From Dacryopinax spathularia (lineage: Eukaryota > Basidiomycota > Dacrymycetes > Dacrymycetales > Dacrymycetaceae), in the NCBI GenBank assembly GCA_037974965.1, contig JBBPFI010000003.1:1984001-2048000 (forward strand): 64,000 nucleotides of DNA, read 5' to 3'. The position numbers and the translations under genes are program-made. Positions 46,860-59,581 of the stretch are shown here, in pieces. The notes below the pieces were generated by a model. The model worked only from the letters and a program-made list of their open reading frames with translations, was not told the DNA's origin and did no database searches. Position 1 is the first letter of the stretch; the number at the start of each line of letters is the position of its first letter.

Positions 46860-49060
46860 CTATAAATCACCCAACTTGATATCCCCCTTCCGATCCCCCT
46901 CCCCCATCCTCGCACTCCTACTCCCAAACTGCATCGCCCTCTTCCTCCTCCCCGCGACCCTATTCATTCCCAAACGCGCCGCCGCCCGTCTAAGCAGCAT
47001 CTTATCCCCCTCCCCCTCTCCCCTCGTCTCAAAATCACATTTCCTGCTCACTTCAACCCGGGAGAGGTAGGAGATGAATGAGAGGGAGAGGTAAGGGTAG
47101 CGGACTTCTTTCCCCCAGGAAGAGAGGACTCGGTCGTCTCTCCCTAGGTTGCGGTGCGGGAGGCGGTCGACGTCTGTTTGGAGTTCTTGGATTAGGCCGG
47201 GCCAGGACGAGCGGGCGAAAGCACGCCGATGGCGGGAGTAGCCTGCGAGCTGCTCGTCCGCTCCGAGGCCGCTGAGGAGGACGCGGGCTGGGCTGGTGTA
47301 GGGTTGCCAGACTGTGTTGCTGCTCTCGGTCTCGGTGTAAGATGAGGATGGGTTTGGTTGTAGGAGGCCGATGCCGCGGGAAGCGAAGTAGAGTGCGTTG
47401 GCTAGGGAGAGATCCATGATTGTATCGCTGGGATACATGAGACGTTCTACTTGCACTTGGTGGGCTAGGCATTCGTCGTACGGGACGTTGACAGCCACCT
47501 GATGAGCGGTAAGGATCGCCTCTATCGGTCGAAGGCGGAGGACATACGAAATTCCATCTCCGGCCAGGACAGACCTGCCGCAGCTCGGCGACCGCGTCCA
47601 GTCCAGTGAGTCGGTCTGGTACGGCATACTTGCCGACCTCGGGCTCAGCCGTTACATCCTCCGGAGCTTCCTCCTCCGCTTGTCGGTTCATGCCTTTCTT
47701 CTTCTTCCCTGCCTTTGAAGTCTCCTTTTCGGCCAATCCTAGCTTTCTGGGGTTCTCGAAAGCCACATTAAGAAGGTCGATACTCTCCTCCTCGGGCAAA
47801 CATCTACTCTGCCCGGTCAGCCATACATGGCCCAGCGCATAAGAGAGACATACCGGTGCGCCAGAGCAGCCAACAGCGTGCAATCCACTCCACCCGAAAA
47901 AAGAACAGCTACGCGGCTATCCGTCGGATTCTGCCTGAGTCTGCGTCAGCCGCACACTGAGCAACTGTACAGAGCAAAGGACAAACCGGTTCAACCGAGG
48001 AATATGCTGCACTCGCAGACGGACGCTCTGCTCTAGGAAGTCGAGGAAGTCGAGGACTGCTTGCTCGTCTGAGTCCGCGTCCGGTGTTGCGATGTTGCTG
48101 GGAGGGGTTGGTGAGGGTACAGTTGTGTTTATCGGCGATGGGGCGAGCCATTCCTTCCTTGCACCAGGAACCTCTCTTCGTAGCAGTTGAAGTACGTCGC
48201 GCAGGTCATGTGTGATCAATCGGCCGAGGTCGATACAGTAGATGCCTGTTGGCTCTAGTTCCTTGGGTTGGAGTGACTTGTCGATCCCGACCGAAGCCAA
48301 CAGCATGTCGTTTCCGGTCTGATGCACAAGAAGTGATCGCCGACCGAGCGGGTCGCGGGCGAAGTATAGTCGTCTTTTCTATCTCGTCAGTGAGATCAGC
48401 GATCGCGGCAGGAATGAAAAGATGCGTGCCTTGTAGTAGACAAAGGCGTACGGGCCCTCGATCCGTCCAAACACTTCACGCGGGTCCTCAGCAGCAGAAA
48501 GAGCATCAAACAGCTTTTGGCCGTCGTTCTCCTGTACCCGATCAGCGTCTTCATCTTTAGTCACCTACGAGATACAGAAGTAGCACCTACCTCCTCGTCA
48601 ATGTCAAGTCCTTCGAACACCTGCATCCGTCAGTTCTCAGCTTAGTAGGAGCAGAGGGAAAAAGCAAACCTCGCCATTCCAGCAGAAGACATCTCCCTCC
48701 TCGTTGACAAACGGCTGTCTTGTCAGCTCTTTCCCACGTAGGTGGAGGACAGCAGCAAAGAACTTGAGCTCTATCCTCCTCGCCGGGCAGGAGCGTTGTG
48801 CTCCTCCGGACGATCCTGCGGCGGTAGCAGTAGATGACTGGGGAAGGTCCAGCTGTACGGTATGGACGCAGTTCCAGTCAGGTCCTTCGAACTCCAGAAT
48901 CAGACCACTTCTAGCCAGAAGAAACAAGACAAGTAACACCTCGACAAGCGTTCAGTTCGCATAGTGCGTCCCATCCTGCTACATCGGAGGATGGAGAGTT
49001 GTCGCCAGTTTCAGCTTCGGCTGGAGGTAGACATCGGAGCGAGAAGACGATCCCGCACAT
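46860..49060 (-). CDS. asparagine synthetase domain-containing protein (ASNSD1-like)
   Basis: Two-domain protein: an N-terminal class II glutamine amidotransferase and a C-terminal asparagine synthetase-like domain. The start is set by MCGIVFSLRCLPPAEAE, which leaves the catalytic Cys2 after Met removal. A 55-nt intron then joins LCELNACR to GPDWNCVHTVQL, giving the RGPD motif. Later segments are VFCWNGEVFEG, YAFVYYKA, FARDPLGRRSLL, AVLFSGGVDCTLLA (the PP-loop SGGxD), VNVPYDECL, MDLSLANALYFASRG, VLLSGLGADEQLAGYSRHR and GKEVRYPYLS. It ends GEGDRKGDIKLGDL at 46860. The layout matches ASNSD1 rather than true asparagine synthetase, which has no long insert between domains. A Lys-rich segment KAGKKKKGMNRQAEEE lies inside the synthetase part. 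Function of the family is poorly defined. Confidence 0.85.
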
Positions 49061-49674
49061 CCGCTTCCCAATCCGCCTTTCACTTTCTCTTCAGCTGGTC
49101 TAAGGTTCCCTTTAAGTCAGATCTGGAGCCCGAGTCGGCGGCGATTCCGCGGCAAGTACGAAAGACAAAAACAAGGCAAGAAAGACAAGAGGCAGAAAGA
49201 AGCAGCCGGGCGAGCGCGGAGGCAATTGGACTGTTGGAATGAGGCGAAGAAGGCTTGATCTGCAGTGCACGAGCGGCCAAATCCGCTTTATCTGTCTGAC
49301 AATGACTGCCAGATACTTTCGTTGACCAGTCCTATGTCCATAAACGGTTCGTAGCGGGAACGCACTCCGAGCATCTCAACTGCAGATCTGCTAGCGTCCT
49401 CTGAGAAAGAACCGGTTCGCTGGGTGGGCCGGTGGGCAGAGGCACGGAAGGCAATCAAAGCAGCAACACAATTTCATTTGTTTCTTTCCATTTCATATCA
49501 CATACGGGTTTTCGCCGCCCTGGCCTCATCCATGCAATCATGCACAGAAAAGAACCAGGGCCGACTCAGTCTACAAGGCAAAGAAAAATTTCGTTTTTTC
49601 CCACGCACACCCACTAGAGCGTTATCCATCATACCGACACACATACAGAACGGGATTTGGGGGCGCACGCACGC
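49061..49674. other. intergenic, ASNSD1 upstream / GND1 downstream
   Basis: No gene supported. Confidence 0.4.
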
Positions 49675-51445
49675 TTACGCGTTGTACGTCGAGGCGGAGA
49701 CGTTGCCGCCACGGCCGGTCCAGTTGATGTGGATGTCTTCGCCGGCCTTGAGGCGGTCGCTCTCCTGGCCAGGGAGGACACGGAAGGTGTGGGCGCCGAA
49801 GTAGTCACGCTGGGCCTGGATCATGTTGGCGGGGACGATCTCGCTGCGGTAGCCGTCGAGGAAGGCAAGGGCGGTGCTGAACGCCGGGGTGGGAATGCCC
49901 CAAAGGACAGCCTGGGCGACGATGCGCCTCCAGCCGGGCTGCGCCTTGTGGATGGCGTCGTTGAAGAACTTGTCGAAGAGCAGGGACTCGAGGTCCTTGG
50001 TCTTGTCGAAGGCCTTGGTGATGTCGCCAAGGAAAACGGACTTGATGATGCAGCCACCGCGCCACATGCGGGCAATGCCGGCGTAGTTCAGGTTCCACCC
50101 TTGCTGCACAGATCGTGAGGCTGACGATTATTGTTCCAAATGCATATACACTTACCACCTTGGCGGTCTCACGCATGAGCATGAAGCCCTGGGTGTAGGA
50201 GATGATCTTGGAAGCATACAGAGCCTGCTCGAGATCGTCGATGAACTGCTGCTTGTCGCCCTTGAAGGTCTCGCGCTGCGGGCCGGAGATGGCCTTGGCG
50301 GCACGGACACGCTCAGACTTGAGTGCGGACAGGCAACGAGCAAAGACAGCCTCGCCGATCAAGGTGACTGCAGTGCGTCAGATATAAGAACATCCAATAC
50401 TGCCATTATATGTACTCACCAGGGGAGCCAGCATCGAGAGCCTCGATGGCGGTCCACTTGCCGGTACCCTTCTGGCCAGCCGAGTCGAGGATCTTGCGGA
50501 GCATGGGAACGCCGTCGGTGTCCTTATAGCGGAGGATGTTGGTGGTGATCTCGATGAGGAAGGAGTCGAGAACGCCCTTGTTCCACTTCTCGAAGATGTT
50601 GGAGATCTCCTCCTCGTCGATGCCAAGACCGCGCTTGAGGATGTCGTACGCCTCAGCGATGAGCTGCATGTCACCATACTCAATACCGTTGTGCACCATC
50701 TTGACGTAGTGGCCGGCACCGGTCTCGCCGACCCAGTCGCAGCAGGGCTCGCCGTTAACCTGGGCAGCGGTGGCCTGGAAGATCTCCTTGATCTCGGGCC
50801 AGGCAGCTGGGGAACCACCAGGCATGAGCGAAGGGCCGTAACGGGCACCCTCCTCACCACCGGAGACACCAGTGCCGACGAAGAGGAGGCCCTTAGCCTC
50901 GAGCTCCTTGGTGCGACGGATGGAGTCAGGGTAGTGGGAGTTACCACCGTCGATGACGATGTCGCCCTTCTCGAGGTGAGGGATCAGCTGCTCGATGAAT
51001 GAGTCGACGGCCTTGCCAGCCTGGACAAGGAGGATAATCTTGCGGGGACGCTTGAGCTTGGCGCAGAGCTCGGCGACGGAGTGAGCACCGACGACCTTGG
51101 TGCCTATTGCCGCATCCACAGTTAGAACCGTGTATATATGCGCGGAAAGCACATTGAAAGAGGAGCAGACGCACCCTTAGCCTCGTGCTCGAGGAAATGG
51201 TCGACCTTGGAGACGGTACGGTTGAACGCACAGACAACAAAGCCCTTGTCGTTCATGTTCAGAATCAGGTTCTGGCCCTGCACCGCTGTCAATTATCTGC
51301 TCCGCTCAGCCAGGCAAGGGACATACCATGACGGCCAGACCGATGAGGCCGATATCAGCACTGTTGGTTGTCGCATATCAGCGGCTGTCCCTAGCAAGCG
51401 AGATGGAGGGGTATGACAAAAGAGGACGTACACAGCTTGTGACAT
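49675..51445 (-). CDS. GND1: 6-phosphogluconate dehydrogenase, decarboxylating
   Basis: Oxidative pentose phosphate enzyme converting 6-phosphogluconate to ribulose 5-phosphate with NADPH; cytosolic. A tiny first exon (MSQA) splices to [10 protein letters not shown], then [20 protein letters not shown], completing the Rossmann GLxxMG motif. Other signatures are [72 protein letters not shown] (with the catalytic lysine), [48 protein letters not shown] and [12 protein letters not shown]. It ends [18 protein letters not shown], the usual substrate-binding tail. About 490 residues. The long exons and strongly biased codons (mostly C/G in third positions) suggest high expression. The first two introns lie close to the start, as in many fungal housekeeping genes. 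Confidence 0.97.
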
Positions 51446-51584
51446 CTTTAGATGACGAGCGAGCGAGGTCAGCCGACTGTTCGCAATTTTTGCAAAAGCA
51501 AGGGATAGAATGCTAACTTTGTGATAGTAATACGATGGATGTGTAGTTGCTTTGAGATGAAGCAACTAGATCAAGCAGTTGTGG

Positions 51585-51680
51585 GATTGGGGGATGTGGT
51601 GGGAGGTGGATGAGAAGAGAGAGAGGGAGAGAGCGCGACCGGAGAGAAGTGCCGGGGGATGCAATGAGGTGAGGTGGGAG
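51585..51680. repeat. purine/pyrimidine-asymmetric tract upstream of GND1
   Basis: On the plus strand the stretch is dominated by G and A (GAGAAGAGAGAGAGGGAGAG), which is CT-rich on the coding strand of GND1, 140-235 bp ahead of its ATG. CT-rich tracts are common in promoters of highly expressed fungal genes. Confidence 0.45.
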
Positions 51681-53001
51681 CGGCTGTGTGGGTGGGTGGG
51701 CTGCTCGCTGGGCGTGGCGTCAACGGGGGGGATGGGATGCTGCTTACTGAAGTTGGCCCGTTGGCAGCGAGTCCAATTTAACCTCCGAGCCGTCATTCCC
51801 CCATCCGCCATCGCCCGTCCCGTCTCCTCCACAGCGCATACACCTCGCTCCCGCTGCAATGTATCCCACGTAACCCGCACGCTTGGATAAACGGCTGGGA
51901 ATCCCGGACTTCCCACCCCCTACACGCTCAGTCTCACAGTCAGGTTTTTCAGGTTTCGGTTGATAGGCTGACAGCTGCGTCTTGGCTGGCAGTGCCTGTG
52001 CACCTGGTTTACGCCAGCTAGGTGGAAATTCGTTGGTAGCTTATCAGCGCATATATGCATACATCCGCACTTCCGAGGTGTACGGCCATGCGTTCTGCAT
52101 CCTCTCCCTCGGTGACTTCTAATACCTTGCTACAAGTCATTACAGTCTACGTTCTGGTTGATATTCCCAAGTTCAAACAACTGTTCACTTGCGATTCCCT
52201 TGCGCTCGAGACCTGCAGCTTGCAACCCCGTCGTACAATCCCGCATCGGAGCCCCGGCATCAACCTCCGACACCCTCACCCCAAGCACCAAAAAAACTTA
52301 CATCAGCGTGGCGCAACCCCCCCCTTCCCCACCCCTCAGCTCGCTTACTTTCCCAGGTAAAGAGCGTGCCCCCCGCTCTCCAAATATGCAGTTTTGCGCA
52401 TCTAGTATGGGACTTGTGCTTGGCTTTGTCCTCCAAGTCTGACAGGCTGGAGCTTGTCCGGCTCAATGGGCCGGAATTTCGGAGAGGGAGCCGGATGTTC
52501 CGGGTTCCTCTAAGACGAGCACAACTTTTCTTCGCGGCATGTAACTTGTCACTGTAGCTAGCGAGTATGCTTGATTGAACGAGCTCGTCTTTGCTAGCAT
52601 TGAGGACTGCTTTCTATGTTCGCAGTCTTTCGGCCTCGGACATACGATGCCCTACCACCCACGAGTGCATTCCCCTAATCCGCGGCGCACTCCTTTCGGC
52701 TGAATATACCCTAACAACCGTGTAATTTATCCGGACAGCACAATGATACCGTTGTCGTGTGCCATCAACTTCCGCAAGAATCTTGCCTTTATCAATCTGT
52801 TGAAAGTCTGCGTCCAGCGAAGTGGCTGAGTGTGAATTTATACAATGTTGAGGTATCCTAATGCACAGCGTATATTCGCGTCTAGTCGCGTGCCCTCCTC
52901 TAGCCTCCGGTCAACTCGTAAGACCAGTCCGAGTTCGTCCGACCTTTCTATCCTGCCTTGAGCGTACTGTATGTTACTGTTCCAGTCGATTTCGACTGCG
53001 C
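51681..53001. other. intergenic, no gene seen
   Basis: About 1.3 kb between the GND1 promoter and the 3' end of sedolisin 2. No motif-bearing open frame, tRNA or repeat was found. Confidence 0.4.
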
Positions 53002-55036
53002 TCAGGCTCCAGCAAGCTCCCGGAGTTTCGTGAACCTAATTCATCCAGATTAGCATCAGCCTGGAAGCGTGCAGCTTCTCCTCTCCTAAAGGGCGAGAAA
53101 AACAGCAGCGAAAGCGCGGGGAAGACTCACACCGGCGTCCCCAACCCCGTCACAGCATCCCACCCCTCCCCCGCAGCAAACCCCTCCGTCCCACAGCCCG
53201 GATTCCGTCCCATCACCACATCCCTCACCCCACCTCCCCCCGTCACCTGCTCCGAATACAACCAAGGATTCAAGAACCCCAACACCGGTTTCCCCGCTCG
53301 CACCAGCGCATCGTTCACCAATGCGATGACGCTCGCGAATGTCGGTGCGCTGCAGGACGTCCCGTCCACTGTACCGAGTTGGCCGGAGATGACGATATGG
53401 AAGTTTTGACCTTGGGCTGAGACGTCGGGGTAGGCGCGGCCGGAGGTGTTGTATAACCCGCTGAATTGGTCTCCGAGTGTAGCGAGGAATGCGGAGACTG
53501 CGGAATCTTGATAGCTAGGGCGGGGGAAATAGTTGCTGAACCCCCCGCCTGAGAAGGAAGCTGCGATCTCTTGCGTGGAGTCGGAGTCGGAGCTGGAGGA
53601 GCCGGACGGGGTGAGGGAGGTGGTAGCCCCTACGGTGGTGACCCACGGACAGCTGGCCGGGAAGTTGGGGATGAACTGAGTACGGTTTTGCCCGTCGTTC
53701 GAGACGCATTCGTTCGCGCTGGGACCGACGCCAAAGTCGCCCGAAGCGAAGATGATCGATACGCCGCGAGCTGGCGTACGCGTCAGTGGTGGAGACCGGA
53801 GCGGGGTGAGAACGTAGCGTACCTCCGAGCTGAGCAAACCCATCACAAACCCCGTCGGCCCAACTGTGCGGCACACTCTGCTCGTCATCCCCATAACTCG
53901 TGGAAACAACACTTGGCAGCTCATCATCGCCCAGAGCGAGCATATAGTCCAACCACTCCGAGTAAGGCTCATTAGTGTTCGTCTGCTCGGCTGCGTCGGG
54001 GTTGAATGGTGGCGAGCCCGCTGTGGAGTAGAACGTGTTAGCGAGGGGATAGGTGAGCGAGCCGCCGTATTGCACATCGAGGTTCGCTTCTGTGCCTGCT
54101 TGGGAGGGGTCTTGCGGGTTCTGGCCGCCTGCATATGCCATGTCAGCTCATCATTGACGGGGGGGAGAGAGGAGGGGAGGACGAACCGTTCACGAGCACA
54201 GTTTGGAATACCGAATCAACTGCTTCGGGCTTATAGAGCTGATAGAACGTCTTCAAATCCCTCTCGTTCGCATACTGGTTCAAATATCCCGTGATCCCGA
54301 GCGTCGTCCCATTCTCGCTCGGCGTATAATCTTCGGTCTCGTACAGATGTGCCAAGCAAGCGGGGGTGACGCCAGAAGTGCAGGAGGTGATATTGCTCGT
54401 TGTCGTGTCCAGCTTGGTGGCGGCTTGCGGCGCTGCGCTGGAGGTGGATTGAAGGGGCCGGAAGTTTCGCACGGGGGAGCGGAAGGCGAAGGGGAGGGAG
54501 AACATCGTTGTTGGCTGGACGGCCCTCACGTGCTCCCATACCTCGGCAGGGAGGGAGTACTCCGTCGTGCGAACGAGTGTTTCTCCCGTATGGGCGTGTG
54601 TGTAAACGCGGTACTCGGCGTTGAGGAGCTTCTCGGCCAGGGAAACCGGGATTGTGAGGGCGATGCTACCGCCGGCTTGGGAGTGGGAGATACAGGAATG
54701 GTCTACCCCTGCACTCGCGAGCCAAGCATGCACGACTTCCAGACTCTCCGGTGCCGAGCGAACCAAGTCGGCAGTCTCGAGAGCAGAGAGGTGTTGGCCA
54801 TACCGCGGGCTGGAAGGGTCTGAGATCTCCAGTAGAGCTGAGTGGAGCACGGGCATTCGGGGTTGGGGGAGGAAGAGGCGGAGGTTGATCGTGTGATTTG
54901 AAGGTGCGCGGCGCTGGGGGCGCCATTGGGAGGGCGGGATGGTGCGTTCTTTGAGGAGGTGGGTGGAAGGGGCGGGGGCTGCCAGAACAGGCGAGAGGGA
55001 GAGAAGGGAGAGCAGGAAGGGGACGAGAGGCGCCAT
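53002..55036 (-). CDS. secreted S53 sedolisin (tripeptidyl-peptidase-like) 2
   Basis: Second serine-carboxyl protease in the window. It has a signal peptide (MAPLVPFLLSLLSLSPVLAA) and a prodomain with SDPSSPRYGQHLSALETADL and YRVYTHAHTGE. The catalytic domain has EANLDVQYGGSLTYP (Glu/Asp pair), PSVVSTSYGDDEQSVP, GVSIIFASGDFGVG, CPWVTTVGAT, SFSGGGFSNYFPRPSYQ, YPDVSAQGQNF and the nucleophile in DGTSCSAPTFASVI. The tail NPGCGTEGFAAGEGWDAVTG leads to the last intron after LGTP. A GTGAGT donor and TAG acceptor join it to VFTKLRELAGA with the stop at 53002-53004. It differs clearly from sedolisin 1 (Pro-rich prodomain end, no KRKRD site), so the two are old paralogues. Active residues are all present. 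Confidence 0.92.
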
Positions 55037-56101
55037 ATTGTGGTTGTTGGTGTTTGTATTTGCTTGAGAAAAGAGGTGGACTAGGTAGAGAGCGTGGATG
55101 AAAAGAGTGTGCGGTATTGTGCGTTATAAGCTGGAAGGATAAAGTAGCGCCGCCGCCGCCGTTCAGATCTCAACAGGCCGAGTGGTAGTGAGGCGAGCAA
55201 AAGGGCGATGCACCCTCAATCCGCTGCACCCCAAATTCGCCATAATATAGGCGCCCCATCGCAGCGGAATGTTGTCGCCCTTCCAAAGTCAAAAGTCTTC
55301 AGTTGTGCAGCGAGGCCGAGAAGGACGGGAAGGACGGGAAGGCGGCGAAGGCGGAGAAAGAAGTCCCATTGTGCGCATGAAGGGGACTGTGGGGCGGGGT
55401 ACGTCTCACAACGGGCGCGACGCGTGCGGCGGTGGAATGTGGGATAAACTATGGGAGGTAGCTTGGCAGTATGGGAGAGTCGTGTGCTAAGTGCAGCCTG
55501 GATTGGCAGCTTTCGTAAGGACGTCTTTATAGCGAGTTGCAGTCTAGGCTGGGTTTCTTGTCTTGTTTGTAGTACGCGAAAGCTGGTTGATGCTGTAACG
55601 GAAGGGGGTTCGCAGGAGAGAAAACGCAGAGCCGGTACAGCACAGTCGACCGTTCCTCTCATTCAGCCGCCATATCACCCAAGGTGTCTTAGCGAGTACT
55701 CCCGATCATGAATTGGGCACTGCTTTTTGCTTGGAGGCCATAAGCAAGGGAGGGATTGCACCTGCGGCGTCTGACAAAGGTAGTGGGTACATAATGCTCG
55801 CTGCCGGTTGCTTCGACATGTACACAAAACACTGACATGCAGTTCAACTGATTTCAAGATCGTATGTGAAAGGCGGACCATGCATGGTATCACTCATCAG
55901 AATTCGCTTCTTTCCCTTTTCAACGTCGATGTCTTGTCCTCTACTGCCTTGGTGACATTCCCATCACCAGTAGGCAACTATGGTCTTCCCCCACACATCG
56001 CCACTCTGTGCTACATGCATTCTTAGCAGGCTTCAAGCGGGTCGGATTTCGCACCTCTCGGATTGCGTTTCGACCGGAACGTCGTGGGCCGCCAAGTACG
56101 T
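55037..56101. other. intergenic, upstream of sedolisin 2
   Basis: No gene supported. A GA-rich run (GGAAGGACGGGAAGGCGG) lies at about 55328. CTTATAAC at 55123-55130 on the minus strand is a weak TATA candidate for sedolisin 2. Confidence 0.4.
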
Positions 56102-59100
56102 CTAGATTCTGTTCCGTAGGACAGAACGAGCTTTGAGTACGACTTCATCCCATTCGCTCTCGGGATCGGATAACCACGTGATAGCGCCGCCTGCTCCCAC
56201 TGAAGCGAAGCGATCTCTGATGACAAGCGTACGGATAACGACGTTGAATGATGCACGGTTGTCGACGCTTATGTAGCCAAGGCAGCCCGAATAAATACCG
56301 CGGGCTTGCTTATTCTCCAGGCCTTCGAGCAGTTCAACGGATCGCAGCTTTGGTGCACCGGTCATCGACCCTGGCGGAAAGCTACGGCGTATAGCTTCGA
56401 CGGGCCCTACTCCTGCTGCTAGCTGTCCTTCTACCGATGTTACCATCGAATATACTGTCTCTGATGCTTCGACGTCCATCAACTTCGGTACGCGCACGCT
56501 GGCTGTGTGGCAGAAGTTCTGAAGGTCTGCCCGAATGAGGTCGACGATCTGGGGCACCAAAGAATGTCAATGATGAAGTCTTGCGACTGAACACTCTTAC
56601 CATCAGATTCTCGGCGCACTCTTTGGGATCCGCTCGAAAGGCAGCAACGCGCTGTTCGTCAAGCCTGGCTCGCACCGCCTCGCACGCTGCAGGATCGGTA
56701 CAAGGATCGCAGACACACAATGTCCTGCGAAGAGTGCCCTTAATCGGTTTCATCAGCGCATTGACGCCAGCTTCGCCTGCGAGTTGGAGGAAAAGTTCCG
56801 GAGAGGTTGACAGGATGTGCGTGCGGCTCTTGCAAAACGACATGAGCGAAGAATAACTTGCTGGGTTACGGGCTCGAGTCTCCAGGTACAATGCACAGAT
56901 ATCTTGGAGACTCGGTGACAAATCCAGTGTGGCAGAAAATTGTCCAGTCAAATTCATTTCGTAGCTTTCGCCTTCTCCAATACATTGTAGAATTCGTCGA
57001 ACCGTGTCGCAGTAAGCCTGCCTTGAGCTGCTGAACTCGAAGTGCGGCGGCAGAATGTCTTCGGATTCGGGGATGGGGTCAAGGGACAGGGTCTCTACTC
57101 CGCGAATCCAGTCGGAGAACTGGCCTTCCGTGATCCCAAAATCGCATGGTAACACTTGCGAGAGTTTCGTAGTGGGGGATCGAGCTCCAGTGCGGATCAC
57201 CGCCAATGCATACCAAGCTTTGCTGAGATGGTCCAGAACGAGGACTTGATCGACGAGCATAAATTCAGACAAAGGACACTGATGACCTGTAGGTGGTTCC
57301 GCCTTTGCGTATCCATCAAGGGTTTCCTTTCCAAGCTCATATCCAAGATAACCGACAAGACCACATCTGAAGCCCCAGGGACAGTCAACCGACCGACGGA
57401 CACTGCAGTGCATCGCACATTGCAGGCAATTGAGCCAGTCCCAGAAGGTCTGCTTGTCATCCACTGGTAGGGCGGTGTCCTCAGACCCAACGCACAAGTG
57501 AATTTTCCCGTCCTCGTAACGTATAGACCGATCGGTAGTACCCAGAAAGCTGAACCGAGATAACGGGTCCCTGGGGGACGTTCTAGCGCTGTCCAGCCAA
57601 AATAGGTTGACGTTTGCAAGATCCTTGGCCTGGTGTAGTAGGTGGGTGACAACGGCGCTGGGTGAGAGGGCAACGTTGAGTTCGCGACATTTCAGCTGCA
57701 TGAACTCCGACGGTTCGACGGGAAGGCAAGCGGTGCGTTTGAACCTGCCGAAGTCAATATAGGATGCCGACCGACAGATTTCAGGCAGCGCGGAACGGCG
57801 ACCTCCGGTCGACTGCGCAACAATCCTCGCGAAGTTTTGCATTATTTCTCGCGTGGCGGCCGCGTCTGAGCAGATGGATTCTAAATGAAACTGTACACCG
57901 AAGTGAGGTTTCTGAAGATGTTCCACGCCCATGATCTCGATTGATGTGCCGTCGGTCGAACGGGACCAGGCCGTCACTCGAATATCTGGAGGTACGTCTG
58001 GCAGATCACCCTAAGTAGGGATTGCATCTTTTATGGACAGACCTACTCACGATATGGATCCACACAGAGACTGTTGTAGCGAACCATGGCGGCTGAAGGA
58101 ACATCTGCGAATATGCCGACGCCAGTATTGTACACCGTCACTGCGCGGCCGTGGATAACATCTTCGCTCTAGATTCTCGCTCAGCAAAGAGTGAACTTAA
58201 GGTTTTGATGGCAACGCACAGAAACAATATCCCCTCCGTTTGCGTGTACAAGGCCTTGGTGACCCAAGCACACGCCAAGAATGGGTATACAGGCATAACG
58301 CAAGAGCTCGGCACAGAATCCAAAGTCCTGCTTTTCATGAGCACCCAAAACTCCCCGGAGGCGCAGTTAAGGCACCTTGGTTCTTCCTGGATGACCCGGT
58401 CCAGGTGAAATTATGATCCAGTCCAAGTGTGGTAATATTTGAGAGCGGAAAAGGGGCCAATCGAACGTCTGAAGTCGGATCACAGCAACATTATCTTGTA
58501 AGTACTGCTCAAAGATCGGCGGCGGAAGATCGGCTACATTCAGACAAGATAGGATGTTGTTCGTGTACGAATCGTAGCAGTCTATGATGACCCCGACTCC
58601 CATCGAGAGAGGAGTGGAAGGCGTAACGGCGACGGGGCCCACTCCTGGACCATCGGCGCTTGCAGATATTGGACCCGGAGCACAAACCAGTCTTGCAGCG
58701 AGTACTTTCCTCAAAGCATTGAATACTATTATCCGCATCCCTCTCTGACTTTGTATCAGCTCGCTCCCAAGGATCTGGATAATCGCAAGTACCTGAGCGG
58801 CTTGAAGCGCATCCTCAACTCGGATATCCCCTTCTACAACGATTCCGGTATCGATCAACTCTTGACGCATCACACCAGGAATAATACCAGCACTGGTACG
58901 TGGCGTCACGAACACAGGCCGCCTGCCATCTTGAGTGAACATCTCAACCGCCACATTGGCGATGCTGGTCTCGGTAAGGAAGCCGCACGGATTCCACATC
59001 AGAACATCAAAAGGAGCATCGGAATCTTCTGGTTTGAGCCTGGCCCCAACACGTTGTCTTGCCTGATTGTAGAACGAACGAGCCGTAGTCTTATGACCAA

Positions 59101-59581
59101 TATGAGGGCATCGTGTAGGACGCGTATCCAGACACAGCGTAACAGGAGTCAAAGGACCATCGGGAAGGAGTTCGCTGGAGACCATGGGATTTCCTTGGCT
59201 ATCAATCACGATTCGTATCTAATTGGATAAAGTTAGCCAAATGAGCTGAAACGTTCGAGCTCTTACCCTCTGAGGGAACCCCTCCCCTATCTCTCGGACG
59301 GCTTGCCAGAGCGTTGCACGTAGACAGTCCTCGAACTGGGTTCCCAAGTCTATCGACGGACCAAGCTGGTTCTCGCATAGATACTGATGTGCGATCCGTA
59401 GGCGCGCTAGATGTCGATCCAATAAGTAGAAACCCCCTACGTTGAGCATTTCAGCCATGTGCGTTGCCTGGGACAATGCTTTCTGCTCACCATCGGGCTC
59501 GTACAGTACGGTGGTCAGAGCGAGGTGCTGCCACGTTTCATTCTGACTGTCCTGCATTGATTCGCTGCGCTGAATCGACAT
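56102..59581 (-). CDS. trifunctional PABA synthase: aminodeoxychorismate lyase + glutaminase + aminodeoxychorismate synthase
   Basis: One gene appears to hold all steps from chorismate to p-aminobenzoate, the folate precursor. Part 1 (about 59581-58680) is a PLP fold-type IV lyase: LTTVLYEPD, GGFYLLDRHLARLRIA, HKTTARSFYNQAR (PLP lysine), NPCGFLTETSIANVAV and GIIPGVMRQELID. A short linker (SASADGPGVGPVAVTPS) follows in the same open frame. Part 2 is a class I glutaminase: VIIDCYDSYTNNI, IIISPGPGHPG, LGVCLGHQGLV (nucleophile Cys) and GVQFHLESI. Part 3 is the PabB-type synthase: SFLGTTDRSIRYEDG, MNLTGQFSATLDLS, MKPIKGTLRRTL, FPPGSMTGAPKLRSVELLEG and RGIYSGCLGYISVDNRASFN, ending ARSVLRNRI. Yeast splits this between ABZ1 (parts 2-3) and ABZ2 (part 1). 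The boundary of parts 1 and 2 lies inside a single stop-free segment (58367-59209), which is the main proof of fusion. Confidence 0.85.
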
